A stretch of DNA of 64,000 nt from Onchocerca lupi (lineage: Eukaryota > Nematoda > Chromadorea > Rhabditida > Onchocercidae). Below, piece by piece: positions 36,201 through 49,400 of the stretch; within the stretch, counting starts at the first letter, position 1; each line of letters starts with the position of its first letter. The stretch spans positions 1-64,000 of the forward strand of contig JAOVVO010000385.1 of assembly GCA_028564675.1 (NCBI GenBank). The letters are read 5' to 3'. The notes under the pieces are model-generated. The model was given only the letters and a program-made list of their open reading frames with translations, searched no databases and was not told the DNA's origin. Made by a program: the position numbers and the translations under genes.

Positions 36201-37920
36201 AGAATTCATTACTCAATTATAAAGTTATATTTTCATTCAAAAAGTTGACATTTAAAATTTTGAAATTTTTTGAAACAATCAAATGTATGATATAGTATTC
36301 AATAGAATATTAGTAGTATAGTTGTGTTATAAATTAATTATTTGTATAAGTAATTGAAAAAAAAGAAAATGATAATTAATATTATAATTATTAAAATGAT
36401 GAAATTTGATAAATCTTTTTTCTATGAAAAGTTATTTGAATGATTAGAAAAAAAGTGTAATGAAACGAAGAGAAAAAAGACAAGACTACTAGGCTGCATA
36501 AATAAGTTTTATTGAGCTAAGCAAAGTTGACCATTTTGGACTTTATGCATTATTAATCTTCTACCCCGATGTGCAACCATTTATTAATGAAGCTAATAAT
36601 TAAATAAACTTGGCAAGTGCAGAGAGATGAGAAGATAAGAGAAGAAGGAGGAAGATAAATAAGCAAGTAATATACAATAAAATTAAATAAAACGGAAGAT
36701 GATATAGACATCATTCTCGATGAAATCAAGAAAAAGGAACACATCTTGCCGGATATGAAAATTAAATCCTAAATAAATAGGAATGGATAGCATTGAAAAA
36801 TGAGAAATAAAATAAAATAAATCAAATTAACTTCAATCAATCATAAATCATTCTAAATTTATACAATTTTTTCTTTTTTTTTTTTTTTTTTAAATACATT
36901 TTCATTATTGAAATTTATTCATTCCATTAAAATTCTCAACAAAAAAAATACTGGGAATTTTTGAATTTAAAATTTTCTGATTGTGAAATTAAGAAATTTT
37001 TTTTTTTTTTGGAATATTACACTTCAAATTCCATTATTTATATATCTATTATTAGCAAATGCAATGCGATAATATGAATAATAATTTCTGATTAAATACA
37101 ATTCTTGGCCAGCATGTATAGAACTTAAGCAATTGAATATCTCTGCAATTATCCATCTAGTCCAATTTGCTATTATTCTTCCTTTTTCCTATTACATGAT
37201 ATATCAGTTGTCATTAATTGGGAAAAAAAGTTATAAAAATATTTCAATACAAAGATACCTCAAAATTATTTTTAATCATTTCATTAATTAGTTTTTCAAA
37301 CATTTCCGATAAAAATTTAAAAATAATTACATTGAAGTATTCCAATGAATTTATTCGAATATAACAAAATCAAATTGATTACTTTCATAAAAAAGAACAA
37401 ATTCTGAAAAGAATGCTGATTTTTTTTAAAAATTTTAATTTTATAAATTAGAATTATGCAAAAATTATAAAGAAGACAGTAAATTAACTATGATTCAATT
37501 AACAATTTGACAGATAAGATTATCTTAATTGTTGAAACTTATGAGAAATATAAATATTCTTGAACAAAATTCTAAATTCATCATTGTCTGTTTAATGAAT
37601 ATTAGAAAAGTATAAACTTTTTAAAATTATAATAAGAAAATTTGAAAGAAAATGCAAATTTTTTAAATTCCCAATTCTATTTTTAATGAAAAAATCATTG
37701 TTTTAACCTATTTTATGTTTTGTTATCACTAGGATGAATAATGATTGAAGGAAATATATTCAACTTAAATCGTATCCTTCCTTTTCATACGGTATCAAAA
37801 AAAAAAAAAAAAATATTACACCTGAGAATCACAATTATTTATACCTCTGAATGCAATTGAGCGAAAAGATTATTAAATAGGAAAATTGCCATAATTCCTC
37901 GAATATTTTCAAATTTTTTG
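30211..37920. other. Proximal upstream region of the homeobox gene
   Basis: No supportable gene. The sequence is AT-rich with many A/T runs, a purine tract (32868-32909), a pyrimidine tract (33320-33372), TAT-rich repeats near 33.4-33.6 kb, and a GC-richer patch near 35590-35650. Hydrophobic open frames near 30.8-31.3 kb are encoded by T-rich simple sequence and are not credible. The promoter or enhancers of the homeobox gene are likely here. Confidence 0.5.
32868..32909. repeat. (GA)n purine tract
   Basis: AGAGAGAGAGGAAGAGAGAG-type sequence. One of six GA-rich tracts in the region upstream of the homeobox gene. Confidence 0.85.
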
Positions 37921-37924
37921 GGAA

Positions 37925-37956
37925 AGAGAGAGAAAAGAGAGAGAGAGAGAGAGAGG
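37925..37956. repeat. (GA)n purine tract
   Basis: Imperfect GA repeat (AGAGAGAGAAAAGAGAGAGA then GAGAGAGAGG) flanked by A-rich sequence. Confidence 0.85.
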
Positions 37957-38130
37957 GAAAAAAGAATGTTTGTATTGCAAAAAACTAAAACAACTAACTA
38001 ACATTCATATCTAAAATTTTATGAAATGAAGAAGCCATCGAAAAATATTAAAATGACTGTCGCACGAAAAGAACTATCATTATTGAAGAAATGAAAAATG
38101 GTAATTCGTAATTCTAATGCTTAATGATGA

Positions 38131-38278
38131 GTTAGCATGATAAAATATTATCATTTGTGATAATTGCGTTAGCATGATAAAATATTATCATTTGTGATAA
38201 TTGCGTTAGCATGATAAAATATTATCATTTGTGATAATTGCGTTTGCATGATCAAATATTAGCATTATGATAATTATG
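38131..38278. repeat. Tandem repeat, 37 bp x 4, with internal dyad
   Basis: Copies start at 38131, 38168, 38205 and 38242. The first three are nearly identical and the fourth is diverged. Each holds ATGATAAAATATTATCAT, an imperfect palindrome with two inverted GATA motifs, followed by TTGTGATAATTGCGTTAGC. There are no variable spacers, so this is a minisatellite, not a CRISPR. Confidence 0.9.
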
Positions 38279-41200
38279 TTATTGGCGACACCAATGACAG
38301 AATATGAAGGCATAATGAATTGTCGTTTATTGTTATGATTTATTTAATTTCGAATTTGTAAGCAATAATGCTTGCAATCATAAAGCTTATTAGTATTACA
38401 AGTCTCATTAAGAATCCTAAAAGACAATGTAATTTGTAGTGAGAATATTCAAAGTATTGAATAATATTGATAAAATGGTGCTATTATTTATTCATTTCAT
38501 TAAGAAAATGCTAATTATATATTTGTATTGCTTATTCAAATCTGAAATATTTCATGCATTACTCATTGATATCAACATCTTCTCTTTTTTCCATCAAAAG
38601 CAACAAATTTTCGAAATCTCTCGCAAGTTTATTATGGTTTTATCACAATGATTCCGTTGGTCTAAATAATTTTTAATTCTCTTTAGAGCGATCAGATCAT
38701 AATAATATCATAACTTTTCCTGTAAATTACGGAACAATAAATCATTCAGAATTAAGTTGAGATTAAATTATTTGAAAATTCGATTGCAACATATAAGTGA
38801 TACAAGAATACAGTAATAAAAAGATTTATTGCAATTTTTGAAAATTATTGGAAAAATTTTTCAATAATGTTGCAAAGATAGTCCAGTTAAGGTTTATTTT
38901 CTTCTTTTAATATTATTCAGGACTTTCCGTTTAATAACTTTTTTTTTTTTTTTTTAATAAAAAGTGTAAATATCATTTCAAATGATCCGAATCTTTAAGA
39001 CGAATTTTGCTAATTTCTATTTAAAAAAATATATTTATCATAGCATTTCATTAGTTCCATAAATTATGATAATGAAGAGATAAATAGGAAAAAGCGAAAA
39101 TTTAATTAAAAAAAAAAAGAAATTTTTGAAAAATTGTGCAATTTGTTAAGCGATAGCAAAAATAATTATCAATTTTTACTAAGATACATCCACATGATAC
39201 CATTATAGTACCAACTTTTTAAAAACATTTTTATTCCATTCATTCGAATGATCATCGATTGTTTCATAATAGTAGAAAAGAAAATAATATTTTCAATATT
39301 TTGCTAATATTTTTGATCACATTTTAACATATGTATCAGAATAAACTGAATATGTTTAAACAGCTATCAATAGCAATTTGATTTCAATAATTTCAATAAA
39401 ATATGAAAAACATAAAGCGATCATTAAAATTTCTCCAAGAAATAATCATTGCAATGCATTTTAGCTAGTTTGAAATTAATTATCGATAAATTTTTTCATT
39501 CCAACAAACATTCTTTTGGCATTATTAAAAATGAAAAGATGGATATTTAATTATTAAATGCAAATGGATAGAAAATAGGAAAAATGATATAGTTCTCATA
39601 TTTCCAAATCAATAACTTACTGCTTTTCGAATATATTTCAATTTTATCACTTATTTCGTGGAAATGCAAAAAAGCAAGTAATAAAGTTATCAATAACAAT
39701 GTAAATCATTATTTCTTTTGATTTCTAGAATGAAATTATAATCAATAGATTTCTAAAAAATACTAATGAGCTTTGGAAACATTTTCTATTTATCAAGAAT
39801 GAAAATTATAAAAGTCATAAAACACAATACCAATTATTTTTTCAATTCCAATGAAATTTTAAATTAATTTCCCTGCTCCATAACGTCAAGAAGATCATAA
39901 ATATCAACAAGATGATTATGAATAAACATCAAGAAGATTATGAATATCATCAAGATGATCAGATCATGAAATTAATCATAGATTTTTCCGCTCTTTCTTG
40001 ACCAAAATACGAAAGATTATCATTGATGAGCTATTCCCATTGAACTTGAATAATATTAGCTCAAGAATTTAAATCATTCAAAAAATTTCAACCGTATGTA
40101 AAATTCAATTGCTATCTATTTTACACCATTTAAATGAAAAAAAAAAAGAAAAAAAAAACCAAATCACCATCTTTCTTGTCAAAATGTTGCAAACTGAAAA
40201 GCGCGGGTGATGGAAGAGAAAATTTTACATTTTATTTTATTTTATTTTATTTTTTTTCTTTAAATAAATTTCTTTTCGAATTCGAGCAAGCAAGCAAAAA
40301 GAATTGCAACTAAATGAAAAGATTTTATCATAGTTACTTACACATGTGAATTGGTGTGTTAATTGAATTGATTAGTGGTTTTAAAAGAATAAAATAAAAA
40401 AAAAAAAAAAATTTAAAATTACTTCCTCCCACTCTCTTTTCTTGCCTTATCCAATTTCTGTTCATTTTCTACTACTTATTGCCTTATGTCTTTATTATTC
40501 ATCTAAATTTTCATTTGTTAAAAAAAAGAAAAAAGAGAGAAAAAATGTTGGGTTAAGTAAGCTTAATGAGATTGCTAAAAGTATTGAAAGAAGGCAATAT
40601 GTATGGTCATAAATGTTATGTTTCAACATCTAAGTGACAATTTTCGCAAAAATGGTCGCATTTTCCAGCTGTCATTCTATCATCGCAACATGACCTTAAT
40701 TAGATTTCAATTTCAATAAATAATTTGTCAAATGCAATATTAAGTTTTCATTTCTTTTAGTTGTCGCCTACTTTCTCATTTCTTATTTTTGAAAAAAAAA
40801 AAAAAAAAAAGAAAAAAAATTATTTTAATTTCGAGAAAATAATTTATAAAAGAAGCATAGATTTTTGAGCTTATTTTTTTTGTTGAATTACTTTAATTAA
40901 TGTACTTTTCTTCAATAATATTAATAATTAAATTATATATCGCTATTACTCGTACATCATAATGTTTGAAGAGGGAAATTTTATTATTACTAACTCGTGA
41001 CAGGCGACAAATGTCCAACTTTTTTTTCCTCTTGTCGTAGCGGTTATCTCGAACTGATCAAGACGAAATATTTCTAATCACTTGTGATAATAATCATTAT
41101 ATTAGACTATATAATTTTGCAAGAAACTTCCAATGTATCAGAATATCAGTGCCAATATTAGCTATCAAAAATTTAAAATGACCAATATCCAAATTATTCT

Positions 41201-42440
41201 CTTTACAATATCCAATGATAATATTCTTGATGATTCGAATTTTCAGTTAAACTAATTTGCGGTAATATTTTTCTGATAATTTGAAAATTGTGAAAAATTT
41301 CTGCTAATTTTACTACAGTATCATTAAATTGTACTAAATTACTGTATTTCTAATCAGCTGTTACGGTTTAAGACAAGAAAAAATCTAATTATTTGAATTT
41401 AATGTTATAGCTTATTAATAAGAAGTTAAAGGAATATAGAATTATCAATATTGAATAGTCATCCAGTTTCATTATCACAATGATAAACTTAAATCTTAAA
41501 TTAAAAATCTGACCATAGAAGCAATCAATTATTTTAGATTTAAATTGATTAAATTGAAATTTAATATTTGAGACAATTTCGTCTAATCCGATAAAGGCTA
41601 CCAAATATTGGAGACAAATGAGAAAGAAATGGAAATTTAATCATTTGCTCTCACTGAATATATTTTATAAATTTTCCCATGAAAAGATAGATAGATAAAT
41701 GGCTTCAAATAAAAGCAAATTCTTGCAAATAAAAAACGAAAAGTTAAGAATTGAAAATAAAAAAATTGAATAGATGGGTAATTTTGGTAAAGTTATTTTT
41801 TTTTTTTTTTTTTTTTTTAACCAATGACCCCAAAAAAAAAAAAAAAAAAGGAAAAGATAGGAATTTTTGACAGAAAAAAAAAAATCATAAAAAACCAAAA
41901 TATATAAAGTGATATTTATACGATAATAAATATACTTTGAATTATTCATCGTAATAAGAATCAAAATTAGAGCCAAATTTTCAAATTGGCTGCTCAAAAG
42001 CTCTGGTTTTGATGGCCAATAGAGAAGAAGGAAATTTTTGCAATGAAATTGGATATTTGGACAATTGAATTATCAAATCAGAAAATGAATTTGACAGCTT
42101 TTTCCATTGCCCATTTCGATTCAACAACCCAAAAACAACCGATGGAATGCCGCCGACAAACAAAAATTGACAATATTTATGTGCCATTAGAAAAATGATC
42201 ACTTAATGCAATCAAAAAATGATGCTTTCCACCAAAATTATATCAAATAAAAAATATATTATATTAGAGCATTAAAAAAAAAAAAAAAAAAAGCACTTTA
42301 GATGCGAATATTTACGAGCAAAAATTGTGAAAGAATCTAAGAGAATCTGAATGCTGCTGCGATAGATTCGCAAATTTCATCATAGAAGATGAAGAAATAT
42401 GTCACGAAAAATAGCAATATGCACGATTCATTTCAATTTA
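38279..42440. other. Gene-free, AT-rich
   Basis: No coding evidence apart from low-complexity frames. It contains the 21-bp array, several A/T runs and slightly GC-richer patches near 40.62-40.70 kb (with a CAGCTG E-box) and 40.98-41.06 kb. Confidence 0.5.
39885..39970. repeat. Tandem repeat, about 21 bp x 4
   Basis: Units resembling CATCAAGAAGATTATGAATA recur four times with substitutions. Confidence 0.75.
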
Positions 42441-42442
42441 AA

Positions 42443-42620
42443 AGAAAAAAAAACTATTAAAATGGAGGGAATGAATATTATCAGTCTCGACTAATTTATC
42501 GTAGTTATTGGGAGAGAATTAATGAGAAGAAATGAAGCTGATAAATTATAGAGAATAATTTATAATTAAATCAAGAACGATAATATTCATTCCCCACATT
42601 TTAACAGTTTCTTTTTTATT
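42443..42620. mobile_element. Long inverted repeat: MITE-like element or hairpin locus
   Basis: The left arm (42443-42482) contains ACTATTAAAATGGAGGGAAT and GAATATTATC. The right arm (about 42579-42618) is its reverse complement with few mismatches. The complementarity weakens inward for another 20 bases or so, leaving a central segment of about 60-95 bases. No transposase is present. No clear target-site duplication could be fixed because the flanks are A/T runs. It may be a degenerate miniature inverted-repeat element or may be transcribed as a hairpin RNA. Confidence 0.6.
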
Positions 42621-42767
42621 AAAAAAAATTTTTAATTAATTTATTTCTTAATAATGTGAAATGAAATTTTCATTTTCATATGAAAATTACTAAACAAAAT
42701 GATTCTTCCTAAAAGGTAATATTAGTCATAAAGCAAACTTTAAGAATAACGTGCTCTAAAGCATGAC

Positions 42768-42955
42768 TACAAACACACACACACATACACATATCATCAT
42801 CATCTCATTTAAATGCATTTTAAATAGTGCTAAATTTCCAACATACAAACATGCACAGACAGACACATGCACACAGGCACATACATGGACAGACACATGC
42901 ACACAGACACATACATGGATAGACACATACAGACAGACACATACATGGACAGACA
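42768..42955. repeat. CA/GACA-rich minisatellite
   Basis: (CA)n at 42772-42786, then ACAGACACATGCACACAGGC-type units from about 42840 to 42955, with repeated ACATACATGGACAGACA. Open frames on both strands are products of the repeat. Confidence 0.9.
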
Positions 42956-43159
42956 AATATTTAAATATGAAAATGGATGTATATTATGATGCTAATAAAA
43001 TGATAGCATATATATTAAAATGGTACTAATAATGTGATAAAAATGCATGCACACTCAAGCAATAAATAAGCATTGAAGAGCAAGCAGAAGAGTAAACAAA
43101 TGAACTGCAACGGAGAACTTTTTATTTTCCGAAGGTCAAAGGGCAAGCATAGCAATATT

Positions 43160-43500
43160 CATCAATCTAAGGCGAACCTTATGATTGCTACCTGATTCAT
43201 TTGTGATACTAAAGCAAATGCCTGAAATTTAATGTGATTTAATTTTTGCATAAATGAAATTAATTTTTAGCATTTGCATGCTTCTCTTCTTGCTGCATCT
43301 TGTCATCCAATTGCAATTTTGCAGGCTGCAGCATCTCAAGATGACATTTTGCAAATTTGCAACAACTTGTCATTCATCCTAAACCAACCTTGTGATCGCT
43401 ATCTGATAATTGCTGATGTTGAAATAGCGCCTGAAATGTAAGATTTAATTTTCGTATAAATGAAATTAATTTTAAGAATGAGCATGCTTCAATTTTTGCT
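43160..43500. repeat. Diverged tandem duplication with exon-like cores
   Basis: Two copies offset by about 208 bp share CCTGAAAT, ATAAATGAAATTAATTTT and GCATGCTTC in the same order (copy 1 about 43163-43285, copy 2 about 43372-43495). On the minus strand each copy presents an ATTTCAG acceptor followed by a short open segment and a donor: 43221-43192 (30 nt) and 43429-43388 (42 nt). Between them lies another Cys/Ala-type patch with CTGCAGCATC repeats. Confidence 0.65.
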
Positions 43501-45469
43501 GTTTGCAATTTGCAGCATTTTTTCACAATTTGAAAAAAAAAGAAAGAAAACGTAGCAATAAATACAATCACAAATGGACAATAAGGTTAATATTTAATTA
43601 ACTTTATTTCCTATAAAAATTCATTCATAATTTAAATAAAGAATAAATTAATCGAAATAATAATTCTATAATCAGGAATGAATTTTCATACTGTGAACTT
43701 TTTCTAAGATACTATGATATGATCATTTTGATAAGTAATAATAATTATTATTTTTATAATTTTTAGCACAATTTTTGGCATTAAACTTATTCGCGATAAT
43801 ATTTGAAAAATGACCGTAAAATAAAAAGAATGTTAAAAATTAACTAAAAAGCAGTCTGAAAAAAAGAAAAGAAAGTTTTAGGTAGAAATTGAATTCTTGA
43901 TCATGGAGTGATGATAAGTTCAAAAGAAATTTCGTATAGAATTCGTGACCTTAAAATGATGATAAAAATCAAGAAAAGCCTCTTTTTTTGGAAGAAATGA
44001 AAGAATTATGAATTAAAAAGAAGAAAAAAAAATGCTTGAGAAAATAGCACCGATTTTCCGTATTACTAACAACAAAATTAATATTCCGAATAAGATTAAG
44101 ACTTATAGAGATTCTTCAAAAATTGAAGAATTTATATCACTGAAAGTAAAATATTAGAAATATTTAATTATTTAATTGGCTTAATTTTTATCTTCAAGAT
44201 AGCAATATTTCAGATGGGATATTCATTGAAAATAGTAGGCGAGTAAATGAAAAGAACAAAAAAAAAAAAAAAATAGATGACCTAATAGGTTTGATTTGAA
44301 ATTAAATTTAACAAATTAAGTAGTTTGTGATAAATCAAACTTATATTGATCTTTACAATTAAAGCCAACAAATTGTTCAAATTAATTTTATTTCTTCTCA
44401 ATGAATAATCAAATTGTCTGAATTATTCGAACAATAATGAAAAATTATATTATTTCTTCGAGAGCAAACGATATAATTATGAATAAGCAAGAAGTTTAAT
44501 CATGATATGACGTATTTCTGTGATATTTCTTTTTTTTTTTCTTGATCATTTTCTTGTCCCGTAGGAATTTTACTGAACTAATGATGATGATTAATTCTAT
44601 TTTCGTTTCTTTCATTCTTCTATTATTTGGTCTATCATTTTGCCATTTTACTCGAGAAATATCTCAATTGATGAATATGCAAAAAAAAAAAAAAGAAAAA
44701 AAAATAAAAACTAACCTTTAAAAAAATGGAAAAATTTTTGACGAAATCTATTCAACTATACTCGTTTTTTTTTTTTTTCTTTTTTTTTTTGCATTTAAGA
44801 AGAATTATCATTGAAGGTAAAAATGAAAAAATTTTTGTTTCTAGGAAGGCAAAAAAAAAAACAAATTTCAGAAACAGAAAAAAAAAAACGAAACTTTTTG
44901 TTTTCTAATCATCTATGAAATGATTTATTTTTAAACATAAATCAATATTGCTACTATTAGTATTTAATAATTAATTGCAAATTAATGGAACAATCGATCA
45001 TTAGTCAAATCTGATGACACGAAAAAAGAGAAAACTCATTATTTCATTATATTTTTTTATCGGCTTACAATAACATCGAATTATATGAAATGATGATGCA
45101 GCAGTGGAATTTTTTCTTTTTTTCTTCTTTTCTCTTTTTTTTTTTTTTTTTTTTACATTTCTATTGCTTGAAATTTTGAAAAAATTCTTGCTGCTGAATC
45201 ATTGCCATTATAAGGCTGATTTGCTTTTTGCATATCTACAATGTTTGTGTAATTTAATTGTTCCAGCAAAATAATGCAAACATTATCATCATCGGCTGAA
45301 TAAATAATAATCAAAATGATGAAACCTTTCGTTCAAATAGATGTTTAGGAGAAATGAAGATAGAAATAATTCAAATTTAAATTTCATTCATCAATTGAGA
45401 AACGATCATTTTGTTGCATGCTTCTGAAGGATATGAACGAATTGACAAAATTGAGCGTTAGAATCCGAG

Positions 45470-45535
45470 TAAAATCGTGCAAATGAGAAGTAATCGTGCA
45501 AATGAGAAGTAATCATGCAAATGAGAAGTAACTTC
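45470..45535. repeat. Short tandem repeat, about 22 bp x 3
   Basis: CGTGCAAATGAGAAGTAATC repeated three times, with little change between copies. Each contains ATGCAAAT-like octamer sequence (GTGCAAAT or ATGCAAAT). Confidence 0.85.
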
Positions 45536-45753
45536 TACCTCACTCACAATTAACAATGATTTGGATTCACGTTCTCCGAACTCAATCATTCATTAACTCA
45601 AATTATCGGATTAATTGCTACAGCAAATTGCTCTTTTATTAACGTTAAACGCAAATGGATTGAATTGATGAGCAAATTGATGAGATGCATTTTATACTAG
45701 GAATTATGAGATTCATAAAAAGATATGCAGAAATTTATGAAAAAATCGGAGAA

Positions 45754-45755
<2 letters not shown>

Positions 45756-45785
<30 letters not shown>
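45756..45785. repeat. (GA)n tract
   Basis: A pure run of about 15 GA dinucleotides, upstream of the homeobox gene. Confidence 0.9.
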
Positions 45786-45787
<2 letters not shown>

Positions 45788-45945
45788 AGAAAAGAAAGAA
45801 ATGGATAATTGATGAAAGAACAAATTGTTCAATTCTACCTGCTAATAATAGGTAATAGTACTAATAGTAGTAGTAGTAGCAGTAGTAGGCAGGACAGTAA
45901 CAAATTCCAGTTTTCTATTCCGTGGTTAATTTACCGTAATCCTAT

Positions 45946-45946
45946 C

Positions 45947-45985
<39 letters not shown>

Positions 45986-45991
45986 GGAGAG
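45946..45991. repeat. (GA)n tract
   Basis: A second GA run, about 160 bp from the previous one, with an (AGT)n run at 45862-45888 between them. Confidence 0.9.
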
Positions 45992-46085
45992 TGGGCTAAT
46001 TGTAATTAATGCGGTTCACTTTTACCGAACAAACAATTTTAATCATACATATTACTCTTCATACTGTGGACAATATTTGTCATTT

Positions 46086-46420
46086 CCTTTTGTATTTGGT
46101 CAGTTTTGTGGACAATGGTCAGTTCAGAATGCATTTCAGAATCTGAATCTTCAGAATACATTTTATAATCTAAGCCTGATATCATAGAGAATCTGTTACT
46201 ATATGAATACAGAAAGAAATTTTTCTAGTAAATGTTAATTAAATTGCAATTTATTTTATATTTTCATCTGCATTTGATTCATTTCTGTGGACAATGACTA
46301 CTTCAGAAGGTATTTGAGAATCTAAGTTTGATGACACAATCAATTCCGTTGCTTTATGAATTCAGAAGGAACTTGTCAAGCGTAAACTTATTAATACTAA
46401 ATTGCAACTGATTAAATTGC
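46086..46420. repeat. Diverged tandem duplication, about 183 bp offset
   Basis: Copy 1 (about 46086-46260) and copy 2 (about 46270-46420) share TGTGGACAATG, TTCAGAA, GAATCTAAG, TTGATAC/ATCATAGA-like and GAATTCAGAA blocks in order. No coding potential is evident. Confidence 0.65.
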
Positions 46421-49400
46421 ATTTCAAATGAGTATGGATGATACGAATTGATAATATAATCACATATAGAAGAATGCATAATTTTAATAATAAAAATAAA
46501 TATTTTTAATAATTAATTTCAAAATAATTTGATAAATTTGCAATTTAATAGCAAGCATTATAAAAGTATTATTTGATATTGGCATAACAAATTATTCATT
46601 CAAACAAATAACATGAAATTGAAATAAGCTTTAACCTATTATTTTTTTTTTTTAAATGACCAATTTTCAGTCCAATTTACAACAATCTGAAAAGTAATGC
46701 TTAATATGAATTTCTTTCTCTCTCTCTCCCCTCAATCTACCGTTCTTTTTTTTTTTAAAATTCCAAATTAAGCCTATAATTTGTAACAGAAAATATCTCA
46801 ATTAAACCGATTATGCTATAGGAATCGAAAAAAAAAGAGAAAAGGAAAAATTGAGCTTATTTAACAAACAAACAAATTTCTTCCTTTCTATGCTTCATTT
46901 AACTGAACATTTAATTTCACGAAATAAATTTCTTTTTGCTTATTTATTTGACAAATGAAATTGTTTGAATGAATATGTAAACTAACGGAAAAAGAAATTT
47001 TCCAAAAAGAAATACTAGTTAAATTGGAAAAATTTTAAAGTTTTCAAAGATAAAAAATTTTTGAATTTTTACAACTTTGAAAGATAAAAATTAAAATTTC
47101 AAAAAAAATATATATATATTTAGCAATTTTCATTAACAGATAATAATTAAATCTTTGGATGATTTTTTTTTCTCAAAAAATGTTTCCAAAATTAATTATA
47201 TTTCAAATTTCAAAAAGAAAAAAAAAAAGAAACAAAAATGAAATAGATAAAGAATTATAAACTATAGAATGAGCTCTGATAACATTTGATACCAAAATAT
47301 CATCCAATCTTTGGATTTTTTTCCTTCATAGTTTTGGTAATTCAAATTTAGAATAAATGAAAAAAAGGAAAAAAAAAAAGCTAGAAATAGATCAGAAGCA
47401 TTACTGATAACAAAAATATTTAACTAAATTGGATTCAACGAGAAAATTTGTATCAGAAAAAATGAATATTTGCGAAGATTAAACATTAAAATTGTTTAGA
47501 AAACAAAAATACTTTTGTTATTTCAATCGATCGATAATTCTTAAAATTTTTGCATAATTTGTATATATTATATAATATGTACTTACTAAATGATAAACTA
47601 TATAGTTGAATTTTAAATTTGATTTGATTCGAAAGATTTTAAGAAAATTCTTGTAATCTGATCCTGTACAGCCAAAGAAGAATATTTTTGAAATGAACAT
47701 ATCAATTACTGATCAAAGTTGTAAATAGAAATATCACATATTATTATTACTATTATATTGTCATTATTATTAATTACTTTTTGTTCATTATCATTATTAC
47801 TGTTTTATTATTATTGTTATCATTATTTATTAATATAATCAAATCGATGATTTGGTATCAAAATTCGTCAGACTTTTTGTTTTATCAGCTTGATCAATTT
47901 TCAACAAATTTTCATAATGTTCATTTTTGTCGGCAATTTCGATTGTATTTCAAATTGGAATTGAAATTGAGATAAAGTTTAGAATATCTTCGATTTCCTA
48001 AATATTTCAAAAATTCAATTTAAAACGCAATTTCTTACGTAAATATTTCAAATATCATTACGATAGCGGTAGTATTGCAAAAATACTTCAGTTGATAGTA
48101 ATCATTATGATTAAATCATTAATTAATTACAAAAAAAAAAGAAAAATTCTTTCTTGATCCGATCATCACAATGTATGACTTGGAAAGATATCACAAAATC
48201 AAGCGATCCGTGATATGAGTAAAATCCACTATTTTCAAGAAATTCATTTCATACACGAATTAATATAAGATATCATCGGATAGTAGAAACGTAATTTCAG
48301 CGTAGAGAGAAAATTCGAAGAAAAAAAAATTTTCATAAAATATTCAAAAGGTTAAAAAATGAGAAAACTTCGAAAAAAAATTTTATTTTTTTTATTTTTA
48401 AAAATGAAGTAAGTTTTCAATTCAATTAAACATTTAAGAAGGAAGCAAACGTAAAAAATGAAGGAATTAGCTGCTGTTCAAATATTAATGTTGTTGTTGT
48501 CAAATTGTATCGAATATTTTGATACTTTTTGTTTTCTACCTGAAATTAATGACAGGTAAATGGATGCAATACTGATCGATTTTCACGATATGCAAAAAAA
48601 ACCATTTTTGTCAACTTTTAAAGCTAATTAATTATTTCATGCATATTCATTATTTAATATATATATGTAGAATTTCAATTAAAATTGTCTAAATTTTAAA
48701 ATTGTCAAATGATTTTATCGTTTCAAGAAATTCATTTAAAGTAAAGAAAAAGAAATTAAATTTAACTATAAATGAAAGTAAAAGATTTCGCTTTTTTTTT
48801 CATTTTTTTAATTCATCAAAAAAAAAAAAAGATGAAAAATGAAAATTTAGAAAAGTTTGTGAATTGTGAAAATGACAAGGAAAAGAGAAGATATGATTGA
48901 AGTAGGGATTTGGATTAGAATTTGGGTATGATGATGATAAGTATTAAAATGTCATAGCAACCTGTGTCACATTTCCATCTGACCATCCATCAATCCATCC
49001 ATTCCTCATTTACCTGCTCTTTAAGCTTCAGGTGTATCTGACTAATTAAGCATTGATTATAATTTGGTTCATTAATCAACCTAATGATGTTATTGCTTAC
49101 TGCTTGCACCAGCAAAATGAATTCAAAATTATACCGGCTTAACACTTGGAATTTGTTATTAAATAAAAATGATTGAGAATAATCAGATTATTGTTTTGCT
49201 GCAAATATCAACCGTTATTAATTAATGATTGTTTTAAAAAAAAAAAAAAAAATAATCATATCATTCAATGATCATATTTTTATCAGCTATCAATTCAATT
49301 ATCTTTTTCATATGATTTCCCTTCAGTATGGAAAAAAAAATGAGTGAAATGAAAATTTTGATTTTAAAAAAATTGATTCAAATTTTAAAAAATAAAAATT

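Noticed and set aside
38131..38278. CRISPR-like regular repeats
   Set aside because: The repeats are head-to-tail with no variable spacers, and the genome is eukaryotic.
42756..43029. His/Thr-rich and Val/Cys-rich open frames on both strands
   Set aside because: They are translations of the CA/GACA minisatellite.
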